NCBI RefSeq assembly: GCF_000092205.1
Contig: NC_014216.1
Coordinates: forward strand, 806,001-870,000
Length of the DNA stretch: 64,000 bases
Source: Desulfurivibrio alkaliphilus AHT 2
GTDB taxonomy: Bacteria; Desulfobacterota; Desulfobulbia; Desulfobulbales; Desulfurivibrionaceae
Reading direction: 5' to 3'
How positions within the stretch are numbered: the first letter of the stretch is position 1; each line of letters starts with the position of its first letter. Below the pieces are notes generated by a model. It did no database searches. It was not told where the DNA came from and saw nothing but the letters and a program-made list of their open reading frames with translations. Below, in pieces: positions 9,600 to 17,861 of the stretch. Position numbers and translations under genes: made by a program.

Positions 9600-9803
9600 G
9601 GTTGGTATTTTTTGTTTTTGATCTACTATCTTGCCATTGCTTTCGCAACAGAGATTGCAAAAGTTGGTTTTTTTTCCTGTAATATGAGTTAGAATGTCAT
9701 TTAATAGTTTGGGCTCACCGTTTTCCCGGCTGGCTGCCCCGGTGAGATAACGGTCTTTTGGTTGTGGTAGTCGCCCCTTTGTCGCGGAGCAAGGAGAATC
9801 GCC

Positions 9804-10034
9804 ATGTTTGGTTTGGGAATGCCGGAGTTGATTGTCATCCTGATTATCGCCTTTCTGGTTTTTGGCGGCAAAAAGCTGCCGGAAATCGGCTCTGGCCTGG
9901 GAAAGGCCATAAGCTCGTTTAAAAAAGGAGTACGGGAGGTGGAGCAGGAAAGTGGAGTCAGCGACATCAAGTCCTTGAAAGAAGATATCCAGGATGAGGT
10001 CAACAAGGTCAAGGATGCAGGCGGCGGCAAATAG
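9804..10034 (+). CDS. tatA: Twin-arginine translocase subunit TatA/E
   Basis: The 76-residue protein has an N-terminal membrane helix (MPELIVILIIAFLVFGGKKL), the FG-K-LPE-G motif at the hinge, an amphipathic helix (LGKAISSFKKGVREVE) and a charged tail, which is the complete TatA/TatE layout. A clear AAGGAG site precedes the ATG. It stands alone with its own terminator, and tatC is not in the window. At least two candidate Tat substrates are nearby (the DUF362 protein and the NapG-like segment). The leader at about 9709-9745 contains a CTCACCG/CGGTGAG stem of unknown meaning. Confidence 0.92.
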   Translation: MFGLGMPELIVILIIAFLVFGGKKLPEIGSGLGKAISSFKKGVREVEQESGVSDIKSLKEDIQDEVNKVKDAGGGK

Positions 10035-10090
10035 TCAACCGCATTAAGGCCCAGTTTCCGCTTCATCCGCTTCACTTCATCCGATTCGTC

Positions 10091-10152
10091 CGGCAAAAGC
10101 CGTTAGCGCCAAGCTCTTCAAGACCATGGCGCTAACGGCTTTTGCCGTTTTA
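10091..10152 (+). terminator. Rho-independent terminator after tatA
   Basis: A perfect 21-bp inverted repeat (10091-10111 with 10127-10147) encloses a 15-nt loop and is followed by a short T run. It lies 56 nt after the tatA stop. It is unusually long for a terminator and is unrelated in sequence to the palindromic element that follows. Confidence 0.85.
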
Positions 10153-10218
10153 CTTCCTGGCAAGGCAGAATCGGCACAACTGCTCACCAAGGCCAGTAGC
10201 CTGCCGGTTTAACAAACA

Positions 10219-10325
10219 GTAATCGTTCTGCAGTGCTGCAGGTTCGGGCAAGCAGCCAGGCGCAGCGTACCCCTGTACGTAAGCCTGGCTGATCGCCCGA
10301 ATATGCGGTGCTGCAGAACGATTAC
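10219..10325 (+). repeat. Palindromic element, copy A
   Basis: The 107-bp imperfect palindrome has perfect 15-bp ends: GTAATCGTTCTGCAG and CTGCAGAACGATTAC. Inside, TTCGGGC pairs with GCCCGAA, CAGCCAGGC with GCCTGGCTG, and CGTAC with GTACG around a CCCT loop. The flank 10201-10218 (CTGCCGGTTTAAC...) is also shared with the copy in recB. The element touches the 3' end of the aldolase gene: its last base is the G of that gene's TAG stop. The other intact copies are at 36989, 48646 and 63387. Confidence 0.92.
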
Positions 10326-11608
10326 TAGTCGTCGAAATCTCCTTCGGGGCCTTTGTCGCTATCCAGGGTAGCGGCTTTTTCAACAATTTTGTCGCCGGTC
10401 CACTGGGCCGGGTCTTCCAGGCGCTCCGCCTTGGGGCCAAGGTCGTGGCTGCCTTGCTGAATAATCGCCGCCAGGGCCGCCTCGGCGGTGTCTTCGGCGT
10501 TAAACACCGAGGTGAGCAGTTTGTAGACAAAATCCTCCACCGCCTTGCACATCCGCTGCCGTACCGCCGCCGGCTGACCGGTGAGACGGTTGGCAAAAGG
10601 CAGGTTGAGATTCTTGTAATTGCCTCCCTTCCAGCCCTGGGCCTCGGCGTAGGCCACCATTTCCTCCCACAACGACTCGGTTACCCCCTCGTTCTTGAGT
10701 TTCACGAAACGACCGTCGGCATCGAGCTTGGCGTTGCCGTAGTCGTTGACCTCCACCCCCCAGGAGACCATCTGCAGGGCGGTGGCCACGTTGGCCTTGG
10801 TGGTCCGGGTCTGCTCGGCAATGGCCCGCAGGCGGTCCGAGGAGTTGCCCGAGGTGCCGTGCTGGGCACCGGAGATACGGTAGGGGGAAAGCTGGTCATG
10901 AATCTTGCGCGTCAGTTCCACGTCAATCCCGGCGTCGCTGGCTTCGATGCCGTGGGTGGTGCCGTTGTTAAGGGCGATCCAGTCCGGGAAGATGTTGTGG
11001 GCATTGAGCCCCTGGATCAAAAACAGGGCCTCATCGGGGGTGGACAGCCCGCTGGTACCTTTGATTTCACCCACCTCGGTTTCATAACCGGCCCAGGCCG
11101 GCACCAGTTGGCTTAAGGCCAGGTTGGTCAGCAGGTTCTTGTCGTCGGGCAGGTGGGAGGCGTCGATGGCGATGGAAGTGATCCCGTGTTCAAAGAGGGT
11201 GGGGATCTCCACCTTGGCGAAGTCGATGTCGCTTTCCTTTTTCAGCCCGTAATGGTCGGCGTGGATGGCCACCGGAATGGTAATCCCCAACTCGTTCATG
11301 GCCGTGTCCACCAGGGTGGCCATGTTCCAGTAATTTACCGGGCAATAGGCCTTGGCACCGCCTTCGGAGCGGGCGATTTCAATGATGATGGCGGCATTGG
11401 CCCGCTGGGCGGCGGCCAGGGCGCCACGGATAATAAAAGGATTGCGGGCGTTGGCGGCGATGGTCATGCAGCGGCCCTTGGTCAACAAGGCCCGGTCGAT
11501 AACCTTGCCGCTGACGATCAGGGCTTTGGAATTGGGGAACAGGGCGGTGATGTTGGGGGGGCGACCCACCGCCAGCGCGCGTTCAAAATCAGCCTGGTTA
11601 ACGGCCAT
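10325..11608 (-). CDS. fba: Class II fructose-bisphosphate aldolase, long form
   Basis: The 427-residue enzyme belongs to the zinc-dependent class II aldolase family. The zinc and active-site contexts AIHADHYG, NNGTTHGIE and GAQHGTSGNSS are present. It is longer than the common ~340-residue enzymes, with an extended C-terminal helical and acidic tail (ending GPEGDFDD). The expected role is interconversion of fructose 1,6-bisphosphate with triose phosphates in glycolysis/gluconeogenesis; a related sugar-phosphate substrate cannot be excluded. AGGAGG lies 8 nt before the ATG. It appears monocistronic. Confidence 0.85.
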   Translation of the reverse strand: MAVNQADFERALAVGRPPNITALFPNSKALIVSGKVIDRALLTKGRCMTIAANARNPFIIRGALAAAQRANAAIIIEIARSEGGAKAYCPVNYWNMATLVDTAMNELGITIPVAIHADHYGLKKESDIDFAKVEIPTLFEHGITSIAIDASHLPDDKNLLTNLALSQLVPAWAGYETEVGEIKGTSGLSTPDEALFLIQGLNAHNIFPDWIALNNGTTHGIEASDAGIDVELTRKIHDQLSPYRISGAQHGTSGNSSDRLRAIAEQTRTTKANVATALQMVSWGVEVNDYGNAKLDADGRFVKLKNEGVTESLWEEMVAYAEAQGWKGGNYKNLNLPFANRLTGQPAAVRQRMCKAVEDFVYKLLTSVFNAEDTAEAALAAIIQQGSHDLGPKAERLEDPAQWTGDKIVEKAATLDSDKGPEGDFDD

Positions 11609-11775
11609 GGCAAACCTCCTAATTAGTCTATAAAAACTGGGTTGAAACAGATTCTCGGTAGATGGTGCGACTTACCGCTATGATACCCAGAAGAGAATAG
11701 CCAAGCGGCAGCAAGGGTGCAAGAACTGAATGGCCTTTTTTTGCCCCTGCCTTGGCGTGGCCGGCCAATTGGCAC

Positions 11776-11809
11776 AAAAAAAGCCCCGTACCGAACGGTA
11801 CGGGGCTTT
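11776..11809 (-). terminator. Terminator of the cold-shock gene
   Basis: AAGCCCCGTACCG and CGGTACGGGGCTT form a 13-bp perfect stem with a 2-nt AA spacer. Read on the minus strand it is followed by a run of seven T (11776-11782), directly after the cold-shock stop. Confidence 0.92.
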
Positions 11810-11831
11810 GTGGATTCAGGGTGTAAAAATC

Positions 11832-12032
11832 TTAGAGCTGGCGAACGTTGCTTGCCGCCGGGCCCTTGGGACCGTCAACGATCTCGAATTCGACCCGGGC
11901 TCCTTCCTGCAGGGACTTGAAGCCCTGCCCCAAAATGGCGGTGTGATGTACGAATACGTCACTGCCGCTGTCTTGAGCGATAAAGCCGAAACCTTTTGCG
12001 TCGTTGAACCACTTTACTGTACCTTCTGCCAT
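11832..12032 (-). CDS. csp: Cold-shock domain protein, CspA family
   Basis: The 66-residue protein is a single OB-fold cold-shock domain with RNP1 KGFGFI and RNP2 VFVHHTAI intact, and EGTVKWFND at the start. It should bind single-stranded nucleic acid as an RNA chaperone. GAGGAG lies 9 nt before the ATG. The upstream region is long and AT-rich, with a hairpin at 12144-12177, as expected for a csp gene with a structured leader. Confidence 0.95.
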   Translation of the reverse strand: MAEGTVKWFNDAKGFGFIAQDSGSDVFVHHTAILGQGFKSLQEGARVEFEIVDGPKGPAASNVRQL

Positions 12033-12514
12033 GATCTGCTACTCCTCATACTGGACGCGGTCACCAATGACCACTTGATAAGTTCACCAGGCCCGGCCGG
12101 TAACCCCGGCTACACCTGGCTTGCCGCCTCTTGCGCCAACAAAAAAACCGCACGGTCAATTTTGCCTGTGCGGTTTTCCTCTGCGTAATCTTGTTAATCA
12201 CCAAACAGATGTTGCGCAACAACGGCGTCTAAAAAAACATAACCAACTAAATACCACGGCGCCAAGGGGATGGCAAGATAAAAAAAACATTATTTGCAGC
12301 TTGGGTGGCGAGAAACAGGCCGCCAACTTTAAAAAAATAATTTCAGCCCTGATGTTTGCTATCATGCTGTAATTTCGCGATTTACACTCAGGGAAGCAAT
12401 GGTGCTAATTTTTGATTGACAGATACCGCGCGTTGCAGCGACGATACATTACGCCATGATGGAGTATTGAGGGCCTAAGGAAAACTTGCATTCACCAGGG
12501 AAGGGGAGGTGGAC
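12033..12514. other. 482-bp AT-rich intergenic region
   Basis: This divergent region separates the cold-shock gene from the OmpA-domain gene and is clearly richer in A and T than its surroundings. On the minus strand its right part likely holds the csp promoter and leader. It contains the terminator-like hairpin at 12144-12177 and a GTTGCGCAAC palindrome at about 12210. A possible plus-strand TTGACA occurs at 12416, but no well-spaced -10 follows. I found no coding region. Confidence 0.5.
12144..12177 (-). terminator. Terminator-like hairpin upstream of csp
   Basis: AAACCGCAC on the left pairs with GTGCGGTTT on the right, with A and T runs on both sides, so it can work in either direction. 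It sits 110-145 bases before the csp start and after no plus-strand gene. That makes it a candidate leader attenuator rather than a gene-end terminator. Confidence 0.55.
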
Positions 12515-13381
12515 ATGATGAGACTGAAGACAAGCTTATTGCTGCTGGTTGCAATGACAATGCTGGTTGCCGGCATCTTGCCGGCCGCTGCCCAGGAAGT
12601 GCCAGAGCATCCCTTGATACGTCCATTTCCCGGGGCGGTGCTGCATGAGAGAAGCTCCGTTTATCAGAATTTCGACTCCTACGAATTTCAGGTGCGAAAC
12701 CCGCAAACCGGGAGAGCCGAAAGGCAGATGGTTAAGGGGGAATATCGACGGCTGCGCTATTTTTTGCATAAAGAGGATGGTAGTCGCGACACCAGTGTTT
12801 CACGGGTGGAGTATTTTGAAAATTTTAAAAGCGCCGCTCTGGCCATGGGGGGTGAAATCAAATGGGAAGACTCAAGGGAGCTGGTGTTTACCATTCCCCG
12901 TGAAGATGGAGGGGTAACCTGGTGTCGGGTAGAGGTGTCGGTGGGGGCTGGTTCGACAATCCTGATTATCATTGATGAAGAACCTCTTGAAATAAAACTG
13001 GAGTTTGGCCCGGACCAGATGAAAGCCGCCCTCGACGCCGACGGCCGGATCGCCCTTTACGGTATTCTCTTTGATTACGACAGGGCAACGTTGCAGCAAG
13101 CCTCGAGCAAACAGCTCCAAGGAATAGTGACCCTGCTGCACGATCATCCTGACCTGCGGCTTGAGATTCAGGGGCATACCGACAGTGATGGCAGTGCCGC
13201 CTACAATCTTCAGCTTTCCCAGCGCCGGGCGGAATCGGTGCTGAACTACCTGTTGCTTTTCGGGATTGACCCCTCGCGTCTTAAGTCGAAAGGATATGGC
13301 GAAACAATGCCGGTGGCGCCCAACGACACGGCTGAAAATAAAGCCAAAAACCGCCGCGTGGAGCTGGTGCGGCTGGATTAA
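12515..13381 (+). CDS. OmpA C-terminal domain envelope protein
   Basis: The 288-residue protein has a signal peptide (MMRLKTSLLLLVAMTMLVAG..., cleavage near AAAQE). A 150-residue N-terminal region of unknown fold (VYQNFDSYEF, RELVFTIPREDGG) precedes a C-terminal OmpA-like peptidoglycan-binding domain (about 180-288). That domain has IALYGILFDYDRATL, LEIQGHTDSDGS, NLQLSQRRAESVLNYLL and NRRVELVRL. GGGGAGG lies 5 nt before ATG 12515; the in-frame GTG at 12509 is part of that site. It probably tethers the envelope to the cell wall. A strong hairpin follows the stop. Confidence 0.85.
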   Translation: MMRLKTSLLLLVAMTMLVAGILPAAAQEVPEHPLIRPFPGAVLHERSSVYQNFDSYEFQVRNPQTGRAERQMVKGEYRRLRYFLHKEDGSRDTSVSRVEYFENFKSAALAMGGEIKWEDSRELVFTIPREDGGVTWCRVEVSVGAGSTILIIIDEEPLEIKLEFGPDQMKAALDADGRIALYGILFDYDRATLQQASSKQLQGIVTLLHDHPDLRLEIQGHTDSDGSAAYNLQLSQRRAESVLNYLLLFGIDPSRLKSKGYGETMPVAPNDTAENKAKNRRVELVRLD

Positions 13382-13388
13382 CGGGGCG

Positions 13389-13421
13389 GCCGGTAACAAT
13401 CTCTTCCCGATTGTTACCGGC
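13389..13421 (+). terminator. Hairpin after the OmpA-domain gene
   Basis: A perfect 13-bp stem (GCCGGTAACAATC with GATTGTTACCGGC) with a 7-nt loop begins eight bases after the stop. No T run follows, so it may be a weak terminator or a 3'-end-protecting hairpin. Confidence 0.6.
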
Positions 13422-13447
13422 AGTGAAAAATGGAATGACATTTTTCC

Positions 13448-13476
13448 TTGACGTCAGCCAACAGCCCCACTATCTT
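13448..13476 (+). promoter_or_regulatory. Sigma-70-type promoter of ppaC
   Basis: TTGACG (13448-13453), a 17-bp spacer and TATCTT (13471-13476) form a near-consensus promoter. It implies a leader of roughly 185 nt before the pyrophosphatase gene. Confidence 0.65.
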
Positions 13477-13667
13477 TCCGATATTTATGTGACAACCCGG
13501 TAAAAAGTCGCGGGATGCCCGGGCTGGTCTGGTCGGTGATACTGCCGGTTACCATGCCTGTCCCGGTGCTGTTGCGGCTTTTTATCGTCGGCAGATGTTT
13601 GTTCCTGTTTTCGTCAACCATTAAGTTACCCGTAATACACCAGAAAACCCAAAAGGAGGAAACCCGT

Positions 13668-14591
13668 ATGTCCGTCTATGTTGTAGGGCACTCAAGCCCC
13701 GATACCGATTCCGTAGCATCCGCCATCGCCTTTGCTCACTACCTGAAGGCCACCGGCACCGACGCTGTTCCCGTGGCCCAGTCCGCCGACCTCAGCCCCG
13801 AGACCACCCTGGTTTTGGAGCGCTTTGGCCTGTCCAAGCCGGAGCTGTTCACCGACGCCGCCGACAAGGACGTGGCCCTGGTGGATTTCAGCGATATCGG
13901 CCAGGCTCCGGACAACATCAAAAGCGCCAACGTGGTGGCCATTGTCGACCATCATAAAATCGGCGATATCACCACCAACGGTCCCATCTTCTTCTACGCC
14001 AAGCCGGTGGGCTGCACCTGCACGGTGCTCAACGAGATGTTCAAGAACAACAACGTTGATCTGCCCAAGGATATCGCCGGTGCCATGCTCTGCGCCATCC
14101 TCAGCGATACCGTGAACTTCAAGTCCCCCACCTGCACCGACGAAGATAAGGCCGCCGTCAAGGAACTGGCCGCCAAGGCCGGGGTTACCGACACCGATTC
14201 CCTGTTCATGGAGATGCTCAAGGCCAAGTCGGCGGTGGATGGAGTGCCCATCAAAGACCTGGTCTTCCGCGACTACAAAGATTTCGACATGGGCGGCAAG
14301 AAGGTCGGCATCTGCCAGCTGGAACTGGCCACCCTGGACCAGGTAGCCGCCATCCGCAACGACCTGATCAAGGGCCTGCAGGATGTCAAGGCCGACGGCC
14401 GCCACACGGTGATCATGATGCTCACCGACGTGGTCAAGGAAGGTTCCGAGCTGCTGGTCTTCTCTGATGATCCGGCGGTTGTGGAAAGCGCCTTCGGCGG
14501 CAAACTGAGCAACGACACCATGTGGGTCGACGGCATGATGAGCCGCAAGAAGCAGACCGTACCGCCGCTGCAAAAAGCCTTCGGCGCCTAA
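13668..14591 (+). CDS. ppaC: Manganese-dependent inorganic pyrophosphatase
   Basis: The 307-residue enzyme belongs to the DHH family (family II pyrophosphatase). It has the metal-site motifs VGHSSPDTDSV, VALVDFSD and IVDHHKIGDI, and a C-terminal DHHA2 domain with DGMMSRKKQTVPP. It hydrolyses pyrophosphate to phosphate, important where sulfate activation or biosynthesis releases PPi. An AAAGGAGGA site precedes ATG 13668. The frame is open back to 13515, but that extension is hydrophobic leader sequence overlapping the promoter transcript and is not conserved-looking. Confidence 0.95.
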   Translation: MSVYVVGHSSPDTDSVASAIAFAHYLKATGTDAVPVAQSADLSPETTLVLERFGLSKPELFTDAADKDVALVDFSDIGQAPDNIKSANVVAIVDHHKIGDITTNGPIFFYAKPVGCTCTVLNEMFKNNNVDLPKDIAGAMLCAILSDTVNFKSPTCTDEDKAAVKELAAKAGVTDTDSLFMEMLKAKSAVDGVPIKDLVFRDYKDFDMGGKKVGICQLELATLDQVAAIRNDLIKGLQDVKADGRHTVIMMLTDVVKEGSELLVFSDDPAVVESAFGGKLSNDTMWVDGMMSRKKQTVPPLQKAFGA

Positions 14592-14667
14592 ATAATTGTC
14601 CAGCAAAACCGTATCTTCTCGGGCGATCAGTCAAGCGCCGGAAGATGCGGTACTGCTGAACGATTAC
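14592..14667. repeat. Internally deleted copy of the palindromic element
   Basis: The 76-bp relic has both arms but no centre. The left half (GTCCAGCA...TATCTTCTCGGGCGATCAG) and the right half (GGAAGATGCGGTACTGCTG, then AACGATTAC) both look like the right arm of the full element, one inverted. It begins immediately after the ppaC stop codon. Confidence 0.75.
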
Positions 14668-14675
14668 GCCTTAAA

Positions 14676-14721
14676 CGATCACGGGGCACCGTAAACCTTA
14701 CGGCACCCCGTGATCGCTTTT
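14676..14721 (+). terminator. Terminator after ppaC
   Basis: A 19-bp stem with two mismatches (CGATCACGGGG...CCGTAA against TTACGG...CCCCGTGATCG) with a 3-nt loop is followed by CTTTT. It lies just beyond the degraded palindromic element and would end ppaC transcription. Confidence 0.85.
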
Positions 14722-14743
14722 CCCCTCTTACCTCTTTAACAAC

Positions 14744-16462
14744 CTACGGCCGGGGCAGGCATAACTCTTCCAGGTAGTTGATGGATTGCAGATAGTTGAA
14801 GTCCGGGCTCTGCTCGCTGGTATGGCAGCGGCGGCAGGTTTCGGCTTGCGGTCGCCGGATGACGCCGGGCGTTGCTTGGGGCTGGTTACGGGTGGCCACA
14901 TGTTCCCGGCCGGGACCATGGCAGGTCTCGCAGCCCACCCCCCGCAAGGCTGAGGGCAACGACAGCGCCTGTACCTCGTCATCCTGGTAGTCGACGGTTA
15001 CGTGGCAGGCAATGCAGGCCGGGTCGTACTGGCGCTGCCGCTGTTCCAGTGTCTTGTAGGCCTGGGCATGGCGGCTCTGCTGCCAGTTGGCGGTTTGCGA
15101 CTGGTGGCACTGGGCGCAGGCTTGCCAGCCCAGGTAAGGGAAATCCTCCCTGGTCTCTTGTTGCTGACGGTTTTTTATGGCCTGCTGACGACCGATCTCG
15201 TTGATTTCCTCATTGATTGCGGCCACCAGCCGGAGCATTTTTTCATCTTCCGGGTAGTTATGGTCCAGGTTGAAAAACTGGTTATGGAAACTGCCGGCCT
15301 GGCGTTGCCCCGCCGTTTCTTCCAGCGCCGCCACACGCTTTTTCAGAGCTTTGATCTCCTGCTGCAGCTCCTCCTGGTAGGCCGCCATCCGCTGCCGGTA
15401 GATCTTTTGGCTCTCGGTTTTTTCGGGTTCCTCGGCAACCTCGGTGGCAGAGTGCTCCTTTTCCACCCATTGCAGTGAACGTTGCAGGCTACGCCACTGC
15501 CAGTTAAGGCGATCAAGCTCCTGGCGTTTATCCTCCAACTGGGCCAGTTCCTGGTCGAACCAGATTTGATCCGGGGTCCAGGTTATTTCCATCAGGCCCA
15601 GCCGTTTGCCCTGGCGGCCGACGGAGGTGATGACGGTGTTGTTGACTCGCCGGGGGCGCAGGTTGGCCTCGCTGTTGCGGCTGGCTACGATGAGCAGGTG
15701 AATTTCGGGAAATTCGGCGGCAATAGCCTCGTTCTCCGTAGCTTCCAGGCCGGACAATAACACCAGAAAATCGCTTTCAGCGCTGAAATGCGCCACCTGT
15801 TCCGGCAGTACCTCCCGCCAGGGTCGTAAGGCCGGCACGGCAGGTTTGTCGGCTTTAGCCGCCGGGTCGGCAGCTGTGGTTGCATTTATTGTCGAGGGGA
15901 GGGAACCGGTTAAAGCGATGACCCCAACTTTGTTGCCGCCTTTCTTCACCACCACTCCCGGGGGGAAGGGGGGCTTGTTGCGGGCCTGGTCGATGAGGTC
16001 GGCACTGAGCCAGAGCGGTTGCTGGGACTCGGCTGTGATGGTCAGCAAAAAATCGAGCCCGGCGGCCAAATCCAGGGCGTTGACTCCCACCGCGTCAAAG
16101 CCCATGTCTTGATAGGCGACGACTATGCCCCGGGCCGTGGCCCGGTCCTGTTGCTGCAGGCCGGGGTTGAGCCGTTCCCGTTTAAAGAGCAGGGCCCCGG
16201 CGTCCAGGGCTAAAGTGTTCGGGTTCTGTTGCCTGGCCAGGTTCAGTTGCGCCGCTTTTCTGGGCAGACCGCCCAGTTGTTCCGATACTCAGCCGCAGGG
16301 TTCGATCTCGCCCCGCACGTCGTTGGAATAAAGCAGCAGCAGGTCGGTCGTCGACTGTGCAGGGGATTGCCGGTCGGCCGTGGTCAAGGTCACCGCCGGG
16401 CCGGCGAAAACGGCTGCCATTGCCAGCAGAGCCGCTAGCCATACTTTAGGGGTATTAATCAT
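14744..16462 (-). CDS. Tetraheme cytochrome c with UGA-encoded selenocysteine
   Basis: I read this as one 572-residue gene with an in-frame TGA at 16289-16291 decoded as Sec58. The N-terminus is a signal peptide (MINTPKVWLAALLAMAAVFAG), then LLLLYSNDVRGEIEPCG-U-VSEQLGGLPRKA, a metallophosphatase/5'-nucleotidase-like start where homologues usually have EPCGC. After the TGA the frame stays open for the rest of the gene. Residues about 60-240 continue the nucleotidase-like fold. A coiled coil (about 260-360) follows, then a cytochrome c554-like part with four CxxCH sites (CAQCH, CIACH, CETCH, CRRCH). A fitting SECIS hairpin lies downstream of the TGA. Export and heme attachment imply a periplasmic redox role; the substrate is unknown. 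Ordinary gene callers would give only 14744-16105. Confidence 0.85.
16252..16291 (-). promoter_or_regulatory. Bacterial SECIS element and its UGA codon
   Basis: On the minus strand the TGA (16291-16289) is followed 12 nt later by CTGGGC-GGTCT-GCCCAG, a perfect 6-bp stem with a GGUCU loop (16276-16260). Counting the U of UGA as 1, GGU falls at 22-24 and CUG at 25-27. From memory this matches the placement of GGUCUG in the E. coli fdhF SECIS. SelB recognises such loops. The hairpin encodes Leu-Gly-Gly-Leu-Pro-Arg, so the protein motif and the RNA signal coincide. Confidence 0.85.
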
Positions 16463-16475
16463 TTTACAGGCCTCG

Positions 16476-17861
16476 CTAGGGTTGGGTCTTTTTTCGTTGG
16501 GCCAGGATTTTGCGCCATTTTTCCAGTCGCTCCTTAACCAGCGCCTCATGTCCGCGGTTGGTGGGATGATAAAACCTGGTGCCGGCCAACTGGTCCGGCA
16601 GATGCTGCTGATCCACCAGCCCCAGACGGTCGTCGTGGGCGTACTGGTAGTCCTTGCCGTAGTTAAGGTCCCGCATCAGCTTGGTGGGGGCATTGCGCAG
16701 GTGGAGCGGCACCGGCAGGCTGCCGCTTTTTTTGATGGTGGCCAGCACCTGGTTGTAGGCGGCGTAAACGGCGTTGCTTTTGGGCGCGGTGGCCAGATAA
16801 ACCACTGCCTGGGCCAGGGCCAGTTCACCCTCCGGGCTGCCCAGCAGGTGGTAACTCTCCCGGGCCTGCACGGCCAGGCCCAGAGCCTGGGGGTCGGCGT
16901 TGCCGATATCTTCCGAGGCAAAGCGGATCAGGCGACGGGCGATGTAAAGCGGCTCTTCCCCGGCGGCCAGCATCCGGCCCAGCCAGTACAGGGCCCCGTC
17001 GGGGTCGCTGTCGCGCAGGCTTTTGTGCAGGGCCGAAATCAGATTGTAATGTTCCTCGCCGTCGGCATCGTAGCGCAGGCTGTGGCGCTGAATGGCCTCT
17101 TCCACCGTGGTCAGGCCGATTTGCACCTCACCGCCGATCTCTTGGCTTGCAGTCTGTCCCCGGGCCTGATCCTGGGCCAGGGCGGCGGCGATTTCCAGGC
17201 TGTTGAGCAGGCTCCTGGCATCGCCATCGGCGATGCTGATCAGGTGATCGGCGGCCTCCCGGCTGATCTTCAGGCGCAGCTTCCCCAGGCCCCGTTCTTC
17301 ATCACTCAGAGCCCGTTCCAGGATGATCTGTAGATCTTCCGCCGCCAAGGGGTTGAGCACAATCACCCGGCAACGGGAGAGTAGCGGGGCGATGACATGA
17401 AAAGAGGGGTTTTCGGTGGTGGCCCCGATCAGGGTGATCAGTCCGGCCTCCACGTGGGGGAGAAAGGCATCCTGCTGAGATTTGTTGAAACGGTGGATCT
17501 CATCGACAAAGAGTACGCTGCCCCGGCCGCTTTCCGCCCTGATGCGGCGGCTTCGTTCGACAATTTCCCGGATCTCCTTGACCCCGGAGAGGACCGCCGA
17601 GAAAAAGACAAAATCCGCCCCGCTGCCGCCGGCCAGAATCCGGGCCAGGGTGGTTTTGCCGGAACCCGGCGGACCCCAGAGCAAAAGCGATGGGAGGTAA
17701 CCGTGGCGGCTTAAGCCGGCGAGCAGTTTGTCGTCAGCCAGCAGATGGCGCTGGCCGACGAAATCATCCAGCCGGGCTGGGCGCATCCGTTCGGCCAGCG
17801 GGGTGGTAGGCTGGTCCCGCTGGGGTTGGTTTTTCCTCGCTGCCGTTTTGCTGTTGCTCAT
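16476..17861 (-). CDS. rarA: Replication-associated recombination protein RarA/MgsA
   Basis: The 461-residue AAA+ ATPase has Walker A GPPGSGKTTLA, Walker B VLFVDEIHRFNK, sensor GATTENPSF and the C-terminal MgsA domain (RRLIRFASEDIGNADP, LPVPLHLRNAPTKLM). It acts at stalled replication forks. ATG 17861 overlaps the TAA of the upstream pseudokinase-WD40 gene (TAATG), a tighter start than the alternative at 17900. It ends 14 nt before the start of the selenoprotein cytochrome, so the three genes could share one transcript. Confidence 0.94.
   Translation of the reverse strand: MSNSKTAARKNQPQRDQPTTPLAERMRPARLDDFVGQRHLLADDKLLAGLSRHGYLPSLLLWGPPGSGKTTLARILAGGSGADFVFFSAVLSGVKEIREIVERSRRIRAESGRGSVLFVDEIHRFNKSQQDAFLPHVEAGLITLIGATTENPSFHVIAPLLSRCRVIVLNPLAAEDLQIILERALSDEERGLGKLRLKISREAADHLISIADGDARSLLNSLEIAAALAQDQARGQTASQEIGGEVQIGLTTVEEAIQRHSLRYDADGEEHYNLISALHKSLRDSDPDGALYWLGRMLAAGEEPLYIARRLIRFASEDIGNADPQALGLAVQARESYHLLGSPEGELALAQAVVYLATAPKSNAVYAAYNQVLATIKKSGSLPVPLHLRNAPTKLMRDLNYGKDYQYAHDDRLGLVDQQHLPDQLAGTRFYHPTNRGHEALVKERLEKWRKILAQRKKTQP

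Noticed and set aside
10219-10325. Palindromic element as a simple rho-independent terminator
   Set aside because: No T run follows, it recurs with conserved sequence at unlinked loci and inside recB, and tatA already has a separate terminator.
13515-13667. N-terminal extension of the pyrophosphatase
   Set aside because: The ribosome site and family alignment place the start at 13668, and the extension overlaps the leader after a good promoter.
16106-16549. The cytochrome gene read as a pseudogene or as two genes
   Set aside because: Only one stop interrupts the frame. It is TGA at a conserved Cys-type position with a SECIS hairpin downstream, and the frame shows no other damage.
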